Assembly: GCF_021730445.1 (NCBI RefSeq)
Contig: NZ_JADNRM010000006.1
Location: 1 to 64,000 of the forward strand
Length of the DNA: 64,000 nucleotides
Source of the DNA: Phocaeicola faecalis
GTDB taxonomy: Bacteria > Bacteroidota > Bacteroidia > Bacteroidales > Bacteroidaceae
Direction of reading: 5' to 3'
The notes beneath the pieces were generated by a model, which saw only the letters and a list, made by a program, of their open reading frames with translations, had not been told where the DNA came from and did no database searches. Made by a program: the position numbers and the translations under genes. Within the stretch, counting starts at the first letter, position 1. The number at the start of each line of letters is the position of its first letter. Below are positions 20,145 to 28,245 of this stretch, piece after piece.

Positions 20145-20148
20145 GTGA

Positions 20149-20156
20149 TATGTTTG
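20149..20156 (+). promoter_or_regulatory. Possible distal groES promoter -7 box
   Basis: Plus-strand TATGTTTG, four bases from the hydA box. If used, it gives groES a leader of about 200 nt. A nearer groES promoter could lie downstream, but none matches the consensus well. Confidence 0.35.
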
Positions 20157-20228
20157 CGTTTCATCCCTATAATCGTTAAAGAAAATGAATAAAAAAGGAT
20201 TTTGGCAGAAACGAACGTTTGTCATAAT

Positions 20229-20239
20229 GTCAATTTGAC
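20229..20239. promoter_or_regulatory. Short palindrome upstream of groES
   Basis: GTCAATTTGAC, a perfect 11-bp dyad, followed by TATATCTG, one base off the -7 consensus, at about 20244. It might be an operator or stress-promoter element. The CIRCE operator found in other phyla is absent. Confidence 0.25.
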
Positions 20240-20364
20240 AGTTTATATCTGCCAATTCATCGACTTTCGGCTTTGGCATGCTTTTAGTTGAAGGTTTTCC
20301 GTCGTCTTTTAAAAAGACATCAATAAACTCGATATAATGTATAACAAATAAAATATTAAGCACT

Positions 20365-20637
20365 ATGAACATTAAACCATTAGCAGACAGAGTACTGATT
20401 CTTCCTGCTCCTGCAGAAGAGAAAACAATCGGTGGTATCATCATTCCTGATACAGCAAAAGAAAAACCATTGCAAGGTGAAGTTGTTGCCGTAGGTAACG
20501 GAACAAAAGACGAAGAAATGGTGTTGCATGTAGGCGACCAGGTATTGTATGGTAAATACTCGGGCACTGAACTGGAACATGACGGTAAGAAATACCTTAT
20601 CATGCGTCAGAGCGACGTTCTCGCTGTTTTGGGATAA
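20365..20637 (+). CDS. groES: Co-chaperonin GroES
   Basis: A 90-residue co-chaperonin that caps GroEL. It begins [20 protein letters not shown] and carries the mobile-loop region [18 protein letters not shown] (about residues 18-35), which contacts the GroEL apical domain. Length is normal for the family. It is followed after 139 bp by groEL on the same strand; that spacer contains a large palindromic repeat. No CIRCE element lies upstream. Confidence 0.97.
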   Translation: MNIKPLADRVLILPAPAEEKTIGGIIIPDTAKEKPLQGEVVAVGNGTKDEEMVLHVGDQVLYGKYSGTELEHDGKKYLIMRQSDVLAVLG

Positions 20638-20678
20638 TTCATTTTAAATAATTAGATTAACAATAGAACAGAATCATT

Positions 20679-22414
<1,736 letters not shown>

Positions 22415-22436
22415 TTTTTGCCCTATAAATGATTGA

Positions 22437-22478
22437 AATTCCTTGCTGGCGATAAAAAGTCGGCAAGGAATTTTTTTA
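22437..22478 (+). terminator. groESL terminator
   Basis: AATTCCTTGC (22437-22446) pairs with GCAAGGAATT (22463-22472), and the stem runs into a T7 tract. Confidence 0.85.
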
Positions 22479-22493
22479 TTTGATAGTATTCCC

Positions 22494-22501
22494 TATATTT
22501 G
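22494..22501 (+). promoter_or_regulatory. Promoter -7 box of the small membrane protein gene
   Basis: TATATTTG, 19 bp before the ATG at 22521. Confidence 0.5.
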
Positions 22502-22520
22502 TGAAAACTAACATTTTAAT

Positions 22521-22937
22521 ATGATGGATACATTTTTAGTTCACTGGGATAAAAAGAAGTTTTTCAACTGTCTTCCGGATGTGTGGTTTCTAGCTATTTT
22601 GTTGTTGGGCTGGGGAGAACTCATGAGTGCTGTGTTGCTAGGCACATGGCATACCGTAGAGATTATACTGGGTGTATTTCTTTTGCTGGTTACAGGTCTT
22701 TTAATCAAGCAGCTTATCCGAAGGAATGGGGCGATAAGTGTCTTTATGGGTATTTTCTTTCTGATGTGCTCCCTTTTCTTTTCAATCGCTCTCTTTTCGG
22801 AGCTTCGTGAATTCTCAAAGATGACAGAGCCAAATGCAATAGCATTATTATTGGGAGGAGGGATGATAGTGGGAGGTTCGCTGGTGATGTCGATTCTGAT
22901 GATGGTACGTGATACCTCGGTTCGGATGCCATCATAA
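22521..22937 (+). CDS. Four-helix integral membrane protein, unknown function
   Basis: A 138-residue protein with four hydrophobic stretches at about residues 22-38, 43-62, 72-93 and 105-127. Short loops contain charged residues (KKKF, IKQLIRRNG). I do not recognise the family and see no catalytic motif. The gene has its own promoter, stands alone between groEL and a repeat-rich gap, and ends about 57 bp before a MITE-like element. The start could be either of two adjacent ATG codons. Confidence 0.65.
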   Translation: MMDTFLVHWDKKKFFNCLPDVWFLAILLLGWGELMSAVLLGTWHTVEIILGVFLLLVTGLLIKQLIRRNGAISVFMGIFFLMCSLFFSIALFSELREFSKMTEPNAIALLLGGGMIVGGSLVMSILMMVRDTSVRMPS

Positions 22938-22994
22938 CAACTTTCGCAAACAATACCCCTTGTTTCTTGGGAAAAAGATACAATTAGAAAGAGG

Positions 22995-23146
22995 TGGGGT
23001 GTGTTAAAACCTGGATAATGCTGTCGTTTCGTTCGTAGGGGCAAGGTTTGCTCGCCCGAAAACAGTTTGCTTTGTGTCTTCGGACAGGCAAACCCTGCCC
23101 CTACAGCTGGCGATGGGATAGGTCGGTTTAGTTTTGACACACTCCC
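22995..23146 (-). repeat. MITE-like dispersed repeat, copy 2
   Basis: A 152-bp element in reverse orientation to copies 1 and 3. Its right edge on the plus strand is GTTTTGACACACTCCC, the complement of the left edge of the other copies. The inner GTAGGGGCAAGG...GCCCCTAC arms allow the whole element to fold on itself. It ends 11 bp from the tRNA-Thr 3' end and may serve as its terminator. Confidence 0.85.
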
Positions 23147-23157
23147 TTCTTTTGGTG

Positions 23158-23231
23158 AGCCTCTTGTCGGATTCGAACCAACGACCCCGAGATTACAAAT
23201 CACGTGCTCTGGCCAACTGAGCTAAAGAGGC
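23158..23231 (-). tRNA. tRNA-Thr (anticodon UGU)
   Basis: A 74-nt cloverleaf on the minus strand. The acceptor arm GCCTCTT pairs with AAGAGGC, the D stem is GCTC/GAGC, and the T arm is GTTGG-TTCGAAT-CCGAC. The anticodon loop TTTGTAA reads UGU, for threonine ACA codons. The anticodon stem has one T-T mismatch. CCA is not encoded directly after the discriminator. Confidence 0.93.
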
Positions 23232-23252
23232 AATTCTTTTGTTTTGCGGGTG

Positions 23253-23283
23253 CAAAGGTAGTGATTTCTTTTTAACTCACAAA
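23253..23283 (-). promoter_or_regulatory. tRNA-Thr promoter with both Bacteroides boxes
   Basis: The minus strand shows TTTG (23283-23280), a 19-bp spacer, then TACCTTTG (23260-23253). This is the clearest full -33/-7 promoter in the window. The predicted start is about 15 nt before the tRNA. Confidence 0.8.
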
Positions 23284-23294
23284 CTTTTCGTTGT

Positions 23295-23579
23295 AAAAAG
23301 TGGGACACATTGTTTTCTTGGGAATTTAAATCCTTGTTTTATCTCCTTATATCATATCACCTACAAAGGGAAGAGTAAGCCGTTTCTTAGGGTCGGCTAA
23401 GGCTTTTTAAACGGAAGAATATTACAGTCTCCGGCAACAGACTGTACAGTCCACCGTAGCAGACTGTACGGTCCACTGTAGCAGACTGTACAGTCCACTG
23501 CCGAAGACTGTAGTAATCCGACTGACAGACAGGCATAATCGAAAGGATGAAAACGCTTAGTCTGGCTAATGAAAAAGTG
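23295..23579 (+). repeat. Dispersed ~280-bp element with 22-bp palindromic tandem units, copy 1
   Basis: Three contiguous 22-bp units (23439-23460, 23461-23482, 23483-23504), each holding the dyad GACTGTACAGTC or a one-base variant. They are bracketed by inverted ends (ATTACAGTCT at 23421 and AGACTGTAGTAAT at 23505). Flanks such as GGGAAGAGTAAGCCGTTTC and GAAAACGCTTAG match an inverted copy at 52930-53195. No ORF of note. Confidence 0.8.
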
Positions 23580-23585
23580 ACTGAA

Positions 23586-23601
23586 ATTACCAAATGGTAA
23601 T
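23586..23601. promoter_or_regulatory. Operator-like palindrome before the MATE gene
   Basis: ATTACCAAATGGTAAT is a perfect 7-2-7 dyad lying 21 bp upstream of the -7 box at 23623. The position suits a regulator-binding site. The binder is unknown. Confidence 0.4.
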
Positions 23602-23622
23602 TTTTACCCTAAAATAAGGCCT

Positions 23623-23630
23623 TATCTTTG
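23623..23630 (+). promoter_or_regulatory. Promoter -7 box of the MATE exporter gene
   Basis: TATCTTTG, 27 bp before the ATG at 23658. Confidence 0.6.
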
Positions 23631-23657
23631 CAACCGGAAAAATAAATTGATATAGGT

Positions 23658-25010
23658 ATGAAAGATAGTATTGATTTTGGTAGTATGGAAATTCCGAAAT
23701 TGTTTCGGAAGTTACTGATACCTACTGTGTTGGGGATGGTCTTTTCGGCTGTGTTTGTCATAACAGACGGAATATTTGTAGGTAAGGGAATTGGTAGTGA
23801 TGCATTGGCTGCGGTAAATATTACGGCTCCACTGTTTTTGATAAGTACAGGCATCGGGCTGATGTTTGGAGTGGGGGCGTCCGTGGTTGCCTCCATTCAT
23901 TTGTCACAGGATAAACAGAAGTCGGCGCGGATTAATGTGACACAGGCGGTGGTGGTTTCTTCTTTGTTCCTGGCATTGCTATGGGGGGCGGTGTGTATGT
24001 TTGCACCTCAAGTGGCACGATTGTTGGGAAGTTCGGAACGATTGTTGCCTTTGGCGGTAGAGTATATGTATTGGTTCCTTCCGTTTTTAGTGTTCAGTGC
24101 ACTGCTCAGTTCGGGAATGTTTTTTGTGCGATTGGATGGTTCTCCTAACTATGCCATGTTGTGCAATGCTATTCCGGCAGTGATTAATATTGTGCTCGAT
24201 TATGTGTTCATCTTCATTTTCGGTTGGGGAATGAGGGGTGCGGCACTTGCCACCAGCTTGGGTTATGTGATTGGGGCTGCCATGATAATCATATATTTGA
24301 GCCGTAAGAAAAATGTAATCCGTTTCTGCCGTGTGAAGTTCAGCAAGAAGAGCATGCAGCTCACTTGGCGTAATGTGAAATATATGTGCCGTTTGGGAGC
24401 ATCAACGTTTTTGTGTGAGGGGGCAATAGCCTGTATGATGTTTGCCGGTAACTATGTGTTTATCTCTTATTTGGGAGAAGACGGGGTGGCGGCTTTCAGC
24501 ATTGCCTGCTATTTTTTCCCTATTATATTTATGGTGTATAATGCCATTGGACAGTCGGTGCAACCCATCCTGAGCTATAATTTCGGAGCCGGTGATGAAG
24601 CACGTGTGCGTTCGGCTTTTCGTCTGGCATTAATGACTGCTGTGATTTGCGGGCTTGTGTTTTTTATGCTTACAGCGATATTCAATCATCAGATAGTGGC
24701 CATGTTTATTGACCGTTCTTATCCGGCATACGATATTGCAGTGGCAGGATTGCCTTTGTTTGCTTCGGGATTTGTCTTCTTTGCTGTGAATATTGTATCT
24801 ATTGGTTATTTTCAGAGTGTGGAGCGTGCGCGCCCGGCAATGGTGGTTACGGTGTTGCGCGGATTCGTATTCATGGTTATCTGCCTTTTCGGATTGCCGT
24901 TGCTGCTTAAAGTGCCCGGTATCTGGCTGGCTGTTCCGTTGGCTGAAGTACTTACTTTTTTAGTAATCACCACAATTTATTGGCGCAAACGTCGGTTGGT
25001 TCACGGATGA
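23658..25010 (+). CDS. MATE-family multidrug exporter
   Basis: A 450-residue inner-membrane antiporter with about 12 transmembrane segments in two six-helix halves. MATE signatures are visible: IPKLFRKLLIPTVLGMVFSAV near the start, DGIFVGKGIGSDALAAVNI (about 34-52), and the repeat of the same pattern in the second half (YLGEDGVAAFSIACYFF, GQSVQPILSYNFGAG). It exports organic cations or drugs with Na+ or H+; the substrate cannot be read. It is followed 36 bp later by a Crp-like regulator with its own promoter, and preceded by a palindromic operator candidate, so local control is plausible. Confidence 0.9.
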   Translation: MKDSIDFGSMEIPKLFRKLLIPTVLGMVFSAVFVITDGIFVGKGIGSDALAAVNITAPLFLISTGIGLMFGVGASVVASIHLSQDKQKSARINVTQAVVVSSLFLALLWGAVCMFAPQVARLLGSSERLLPLAVEYMYWFLPFLVFSALLSSGMFFVRLDGSPNYAMLCNAIPAVINIVLDYVFIFIFGWGMRGAALATSLGYVIGAAMIIIYLSRKKNVIRFCRVKFSKKSMQLTWRNVKYMCRLGASTFLCEGAIACMMFAGNYVFISYLGEDGVAAFSIACYFFPIIFMVYNAIGQSVQPILSYNFGAGDEARVRSAFRLALMTAVICGLVFFMLTAIFNHQIVAMFIDRSYPAYDIAVAGLPLFASGFVFFAVNIVSIGYFQSVERARPAMVVTVLRGFVFMVICLFGLPLLLKVPGIWLAVPLAEVLTFLVITTIYWRKRRLVHG

Positions 25011-25015
25011 TTTCT

Positions 25016-25023
25016 TACCTTTG
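25016..25023 (+). promoter_or_regulatory. Promoter -7 box of the Crp-like regulator gene
   Basis: TACCTTTG overlapping the downstream side of the MATE stop, 23 bp before the ATG at 25047. Confidence 0.5.
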
Positions 25024-25046
25024 CGGTACTAAATCAAGTGGAAAGT

Positions 25047-25628
25047 ATGGATGCGTTTGTTCAGAAGTTTTGCGAGAAGTACAGTTTGCCGATAACAGCG
25101 AGTTTGCAGTTATTGGCGAAAATGGAAAAGCTCCACTTCCGCAAAGGAGATTTTCTGGTGCAGGAGGGTGAACGGAATTCGAACTTCTATATTATAAGCA
25201 AGGGAATCTGGCGGGGACATTACCTGAATGACGGGGTGGATGTCTCCGTCTGGTTTGCTTCTGAAGGAGAGGCTATTTTTTCGTCTTGGGGCTACATAGA
25301 AAATACTCCTTCATTGGTCTCCATAGAGGCTATGTGTGACAGTGAACTTTATGGTATTTCTAAGGCAAAACTGGAGTCTTTTTATGCTTCATCAGCAGAA
25401 TTGGCCAACTTCGGACGACGGCTTTTCGAACAACAGTTTCTCGGTTTGGAGAATTGGATTATCAGCGGAGGAAGTCCTCGTGCCAAAGAGCGTTATCTTA
25501 CTTTGCTGGAAGAAAACCCTGAGCTTTTGCAATATGTTCCGTTGAAGCATATTGCTTCTTATTTGTGGATTACCCCGCAGTCATTGAGCCGCATCCGTGC
25601 AGGGTTGGGCAAGAAGAAAAAAGAGTAG
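25047..25628 (+). CDS. Crp/Fnr-family regulator with cyclic-nucleotide-binding-like domain
   Basis: A 193-residue cytoplasmic regulator. Residues 20-120 form a cNMP-binding beta-roll (FRKGDFLVQEGERNSNFYIISKG is the classic first strands). The C-terminal region ends in a helix-turn-helix (PLKHIASYLWITPQSLSRIR). The phosphate-binding motif of true cAMP receptors is not intact, so the ligand is uncertain. A GTG at 25038 could add three residues, but the ATG is preferred. It lies beside the MATE exporter, which it may control. Confidence 0.85.
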   Translation: MDAFVQKFCEKYSLPITASLQLLAKMEKLHFRKGDFLVQEGERNSNFYIISKGIWRGHYLNDGVDVSVWFASEGEAIFSSWGYIENTPSLVSIEAMCDSELYGISKAKLESFYASSAELANFGRRLFEQQFLGLENWIISGGSPRAKERYLTLLEENPELLQYVPLKHIASYLWITPQSLSRIRAGLGKKKKE

Positions 25629-25644
25629 CGGCTCATTCGATTGT

Positions 25645-25860
25645 GTGGAACTACATAGGTTTGAGCGTCAGCTTCGCCTGATGATGTGTGCTGATACAGA
25701 CCGTAATATTTTGGAAGAACTCGGGGAACGTTGGGCTGTGAGTTCGCGCAACGTATACCGATATACCGGGTCAAGTCAAAAAGTGTGTGGGCATCATATT
25801 TTGAGAAGATTCCAATATGACAATGTAAGAATACAGATTCTTTTAAGGCATTATAAATGA
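25645..25860 (+). pseudogene. Remnant of an HTH regulator N-terminus (WYL type)
   Basis: A short frame starting VELHRFERQLRLMMC and running to LGERWAVSSRNVYRYT. It looks like the winged-helix N-terminus of a WYL-domain regulator: LHRFERQLRLM, a short spacer, then a recognition helix ending NVYRY. After residue 45 the similarity stops and the frame ends. No effector domain follows. I treat it as a decayed fragment; a different HTH family is possible. Confidence 0.4.
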
Positions 25861-25940
25861 AGTATATCAGATGACCGCTTGATTGGGTACCGGTATTGTA
25901 ACCCATAGTTCACGCTTATCACCCACAGGATTTTCGGATT

Positions 25941-26092
25941 GGGAGTGTGTCAAAACTAAACCAGTCTATCCAATCGTCAGCTGTAGGGGCAGGGTTTGCC
26001 TGCCCGAAGGCACAAAGTAAACTGTTTTCGGGCGAGCGAACCTTGCCCCTACGAACGAAACGACAGCATTATCCACGTTTTGACACAACCCC
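25941..26092 (+). repeat. MITE-like dispersed repeat, copy 3 (best ends)
   Basis: A 152-bp element with both terminal inverted repeats readable: GGGAGTGTGTCAAAAC on the left, GTTTTGACACAACCCC on the right. ATT lies on both flanks and may be a 3-bp target duplication. There is no ORF inside. The remaining 120 bp to the carbonic anhydrase gene hold only its promoter. Confidence 0.85.
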
Positions 26093-26186
26093 ATTCAAGA
26101 GGGCAGGGGGGATGGTCCGCATGTAAAAAGTCGGGCGTCCATTAAAATTCTCAGGCGGGAATGTACCGCTTCATTTGTTTTTTTCG

Positions 26187-26194
26187 TATGTTTG
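26187..26194 (+). promoter_or_regulatory. Carbonic anhydrase promoter -7 box
   Basis: TATGTTTG, 25 bp upstream of the ATG at 26220. It lies inside the longer open frame that starts at 26175, so that longer start is unlikely. Confidence 0.5.
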
Positions 26195-26219
26195 CGAGAG
26201 ACATAAAAAACGCAGAACC

Positions 26220-26768
26220 ATGTTAGATGAAATTCTAGAATTCAACAAACAATTTGTAGCAAACAAGGGGTATGAAAAATATATTACCAATAAATATCCC
26301 GATAAGAAAATCGCTATTCTTTCATGCATGGATACCCGACTGACCGAGTTGTTGCCGGCCGCTTTGGGCATCAAGAATGGTGATGTGAAAATGATAAAAA
26401 ATGCAGGAGGTGTCATCTCGCATCCTTTCGGGAGTGTAATTCGCAGTCTGATGGTGGCTATATATGAGTTGGGTGTAAAAGAAGTCATGGTCATAGCCCA
26501 TTCCGATTGTGGTGCTTGCCACATGAACAGCACTGAAATGATAGAGCACATGAAGGCGCGCGGTATCAAGCAGGAAACAATCGATATGATTCACTATTGT
26601 GGTGTGGACTTTGCGGCATGGCTGGACGGATTTGAAGATACGGAGAAATCCGTGCGCGGCACTGTGCATGCCATTGTCAATCATCCGTTGATACCTTCTG
26701 ATATCAAGGTCTATGGATTCATCATTGATTCGGTGACAGGGAAGCTGACTAAAGTGAATGTGGAGTGA
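26220..26768 (+). CDS. Beta-class carbonic anhydrase
   Basis: A 182-residue zinc enzyme interconverting CO2 and bicarbonate in the cytoplasm. Zinc ligands are Cys36 (in SCMDTR, with the Asp38-Arg40 dyad), His94 and Cys97 (HSDCGAC). Length is typical of short type-II-like beta enzymes. The ATG at 26220 is chosen because the promoter sits upstream of it. The 3' end overlaps the convergent nrfA by 20 bp. Bicarbonate supply for carboxylation in a CO2-dependent gut anaerobe is the likely role (inference). Confidence 0.92.
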   Translation: MLDEILEFNKQFVANKGYEKYITNKYPDKKIAILSCMDTRLTELLPAALGIKNGDVKMIKNAGGVISHPFGSVIRSLMVAIYELGVKEVMVIAHSDCGACHMNSTEMIEHMKARGIKQETIDMIHYCGVDFAAWLDGFEDTEKSVRGTVHAIVNHPLIPSDIKVYGFIIDSVTGKLTKVNVE

Positions 26769-28239
26769 TGCGGCCGTTTTCCCTGGCTTTCTTCAGCCAT
26801 TGTGGAACGACCTTTTCCAAGAACTTTTCTTTGGCGGCTTTCTCTGCCGGGATATTCAGGCCGATGTATTGCTGTGCCTTTTCTTTGGTAGAGAGGTCTG
26901 GTAATGCTACCTCTTCCGTATATCCGTGCCTTGTCAGCACTTTGGCAATGGCCATTCGTGCCTGATATGCTTTATCCAGTCCGTGTCCCAGTATACGCAT
27001 CGTTTCTTGCGGCGCATGGAAAGAAGCGCCATGTGAAGATACTCCGAAATCCCATCTCCATTGTGCCTGGCGGATAAACTGCAAAGCTTTTTTCATTTCC
27101 TCGTCAGTGGCTCCCTGTTGCCATGCAAACTTTGCCTCGATGTGTGCTTTTGCCAGTTCTTTTTCCAAGAGTATGCGCAGTTCATTTGCTTTTTGTTGGC
27201 GTTCGTACACATTATTGCAAAGTGTTTCTTGATTTCCACGGTGACAGGTGAGGCAAGTGCGTTGCGCCACAGTCAATGGATTCTGGATGTGGTGGTCGCT
27301 ATACTTTATGCCTCCTTCATTATTATAGGGCATGTGGCAGTCGGCACAGGATACACCGCGCTGGCCATGAATACCCATTTGAAAAATTTCATAGTCGGGG
27401 TGCTGTGCTTTTATAATGCGGGCACGACTCAGGGTATGAATATAATCAGTGAAATCCGTTTCATCATAGTACTTCTCGATGTTTTCCATCGTAAAGCCTT
27501 TATCCCAGGGGAAAGTTACGTACTTGTCGTTCCCCTTGAAGTAGTATTCAGAATGACATTGAGCGCATACCAATGAACGCATTTCCTGAGAAGATACTTT
27601 TGTTATATCTTTTCCCTGGCGGCTGAATGCTTCGATAAGGGCGGGACGGCTGATGTGCAGATTCATATTTTCCGGTTCGTGGCAGTCTGCACATCCGATG
27701 GGGTTTACTATTTCGCTACCCAGTGCTGCCCATTTGTTATGGTAGAAAGAATCCACCCCGATGCTCTCTATCAATCGGGGGGCGTCCGGGCTTTTGCATA
27801 CCCAGCAGGATGCAGATTGAGGTCCTTCGGTGTCACTCATAGGTGCGCCGGTGCGGAGCGAATGGGTGATATCGTTTAGTGCAAACATGTGTCCTTGCGG
27901 GGTGCGGTAGTCTTTGGAAAAAGCATAACCGGCCCATAGTATAACCAGTTCGGGGCGTTGTGCCAAAACATCGACGGCTGTTCCTTCTGTGCAGTTGCCT
28001 TGGTATCCTACGGTGAGTGTATCTGCCCAGGTCTGATACTCGCGCGGGTAATTTTCGGAGAAAACAGAACTGCGGGCTTCTATGCCGGTTATCTTTATTT
28101 TCTTCTTACCGGTAACTGTATTTGTTGTTTCCGTTTGATGTTCCAACAAAGTGGATATCGCAACACCCGATACAAAAACGAGTGCCATAGCTGCACAGAA
28201 CAATAGCCACCTCTGCCAAGGCCTCAGTGTATTTTCCAT
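26749..28239 (-). CDS. nrfA: Ammonia-forming cytochrome c nitrite reductase NrfA
   Basis: A 496-residue pentaheme enzyme reducing nitrite to ammonium outside the inner membrane. The heme-binding motifs are CWVCK (145-149), the CxxCK form that marks the catalytic heme, and four CxxCH sites: CADCH (183-187), CAQCH (225-229), CADCH (298-302) and CLTCH (329-333). An uncleaved or signal-like hydrophobic segment is at about residues 10-31. NrfA normally receives electrons from the quinol dehydrogenase NrfH, but no nrfH is adjacent. The gene starts 6 bp after a sensor kinase gene on the same strand, so both are probably on one transcript. Confidence 0.95.
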   Translation of the reverse strand: MENTLRPWQRWLLFCAAMALVFVSGVAISTLLEHQTETTNTVTGKKKIKITGIEARSSVFSENYPREYQTWADTLTVGYQGNCTEGTAVDVLAQRPELVILWAGYAFSKDYRTPQGHMFALNDITHSLRTGAPMSDTEGPQSASCWVCKSPDAPRLIESIGVDSFYHNKWAALGSEIVNPIGCADCHEPENMNLHISRPALIEAFSRQGKDITKVSSQEMRSLVCAQCHSEYYFKGNDKYVTFPWDKGFTMENIEKYYDETDFTDYIHTLSRARIIKAQHPDYEIFQMGIHGQRGVSCADCHMPYNNEGGIKYSDHHIQNPLTVAQRTCLTCHRGNQETLCNNVYERQQKANELRILLEKELAKAHIEAKFAWQQGATDEEMKKALQFIRQAQWRWDFGVSSHGASFHAPQETMRILGHGLDKAYQARMAIAKVLTRHGYTEEVALPDLSTKEKAQQYIGLNIPAEKAAKEKFLEKVVPQWLKKARENGRITPHSL

Positions 28240-28245
28240 TATTTG

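Noticed and set aside
20140-20364. CIRCE heat-shock operator
   Set aside because: The TTAGCACTC-N9-GAGTGCTAA pattern is absent; only a short unrelated palindrome is present.
20127-20603. A 158-codon minus-strand frame over groES
   Set aside because: It is antisense to groES with no family resemblance.
22995-23146. The copy-2 repeat as a tRNA-linked attachment site
   Set aside because: It does not duplicate tRNA sequence and has homologues far from any tRNA.
23439-23518. Regular repeats suggestive of a CRISPR array
   Set aside because: Units are contiguous 22-mers with no spacers, and no cas genes are near.
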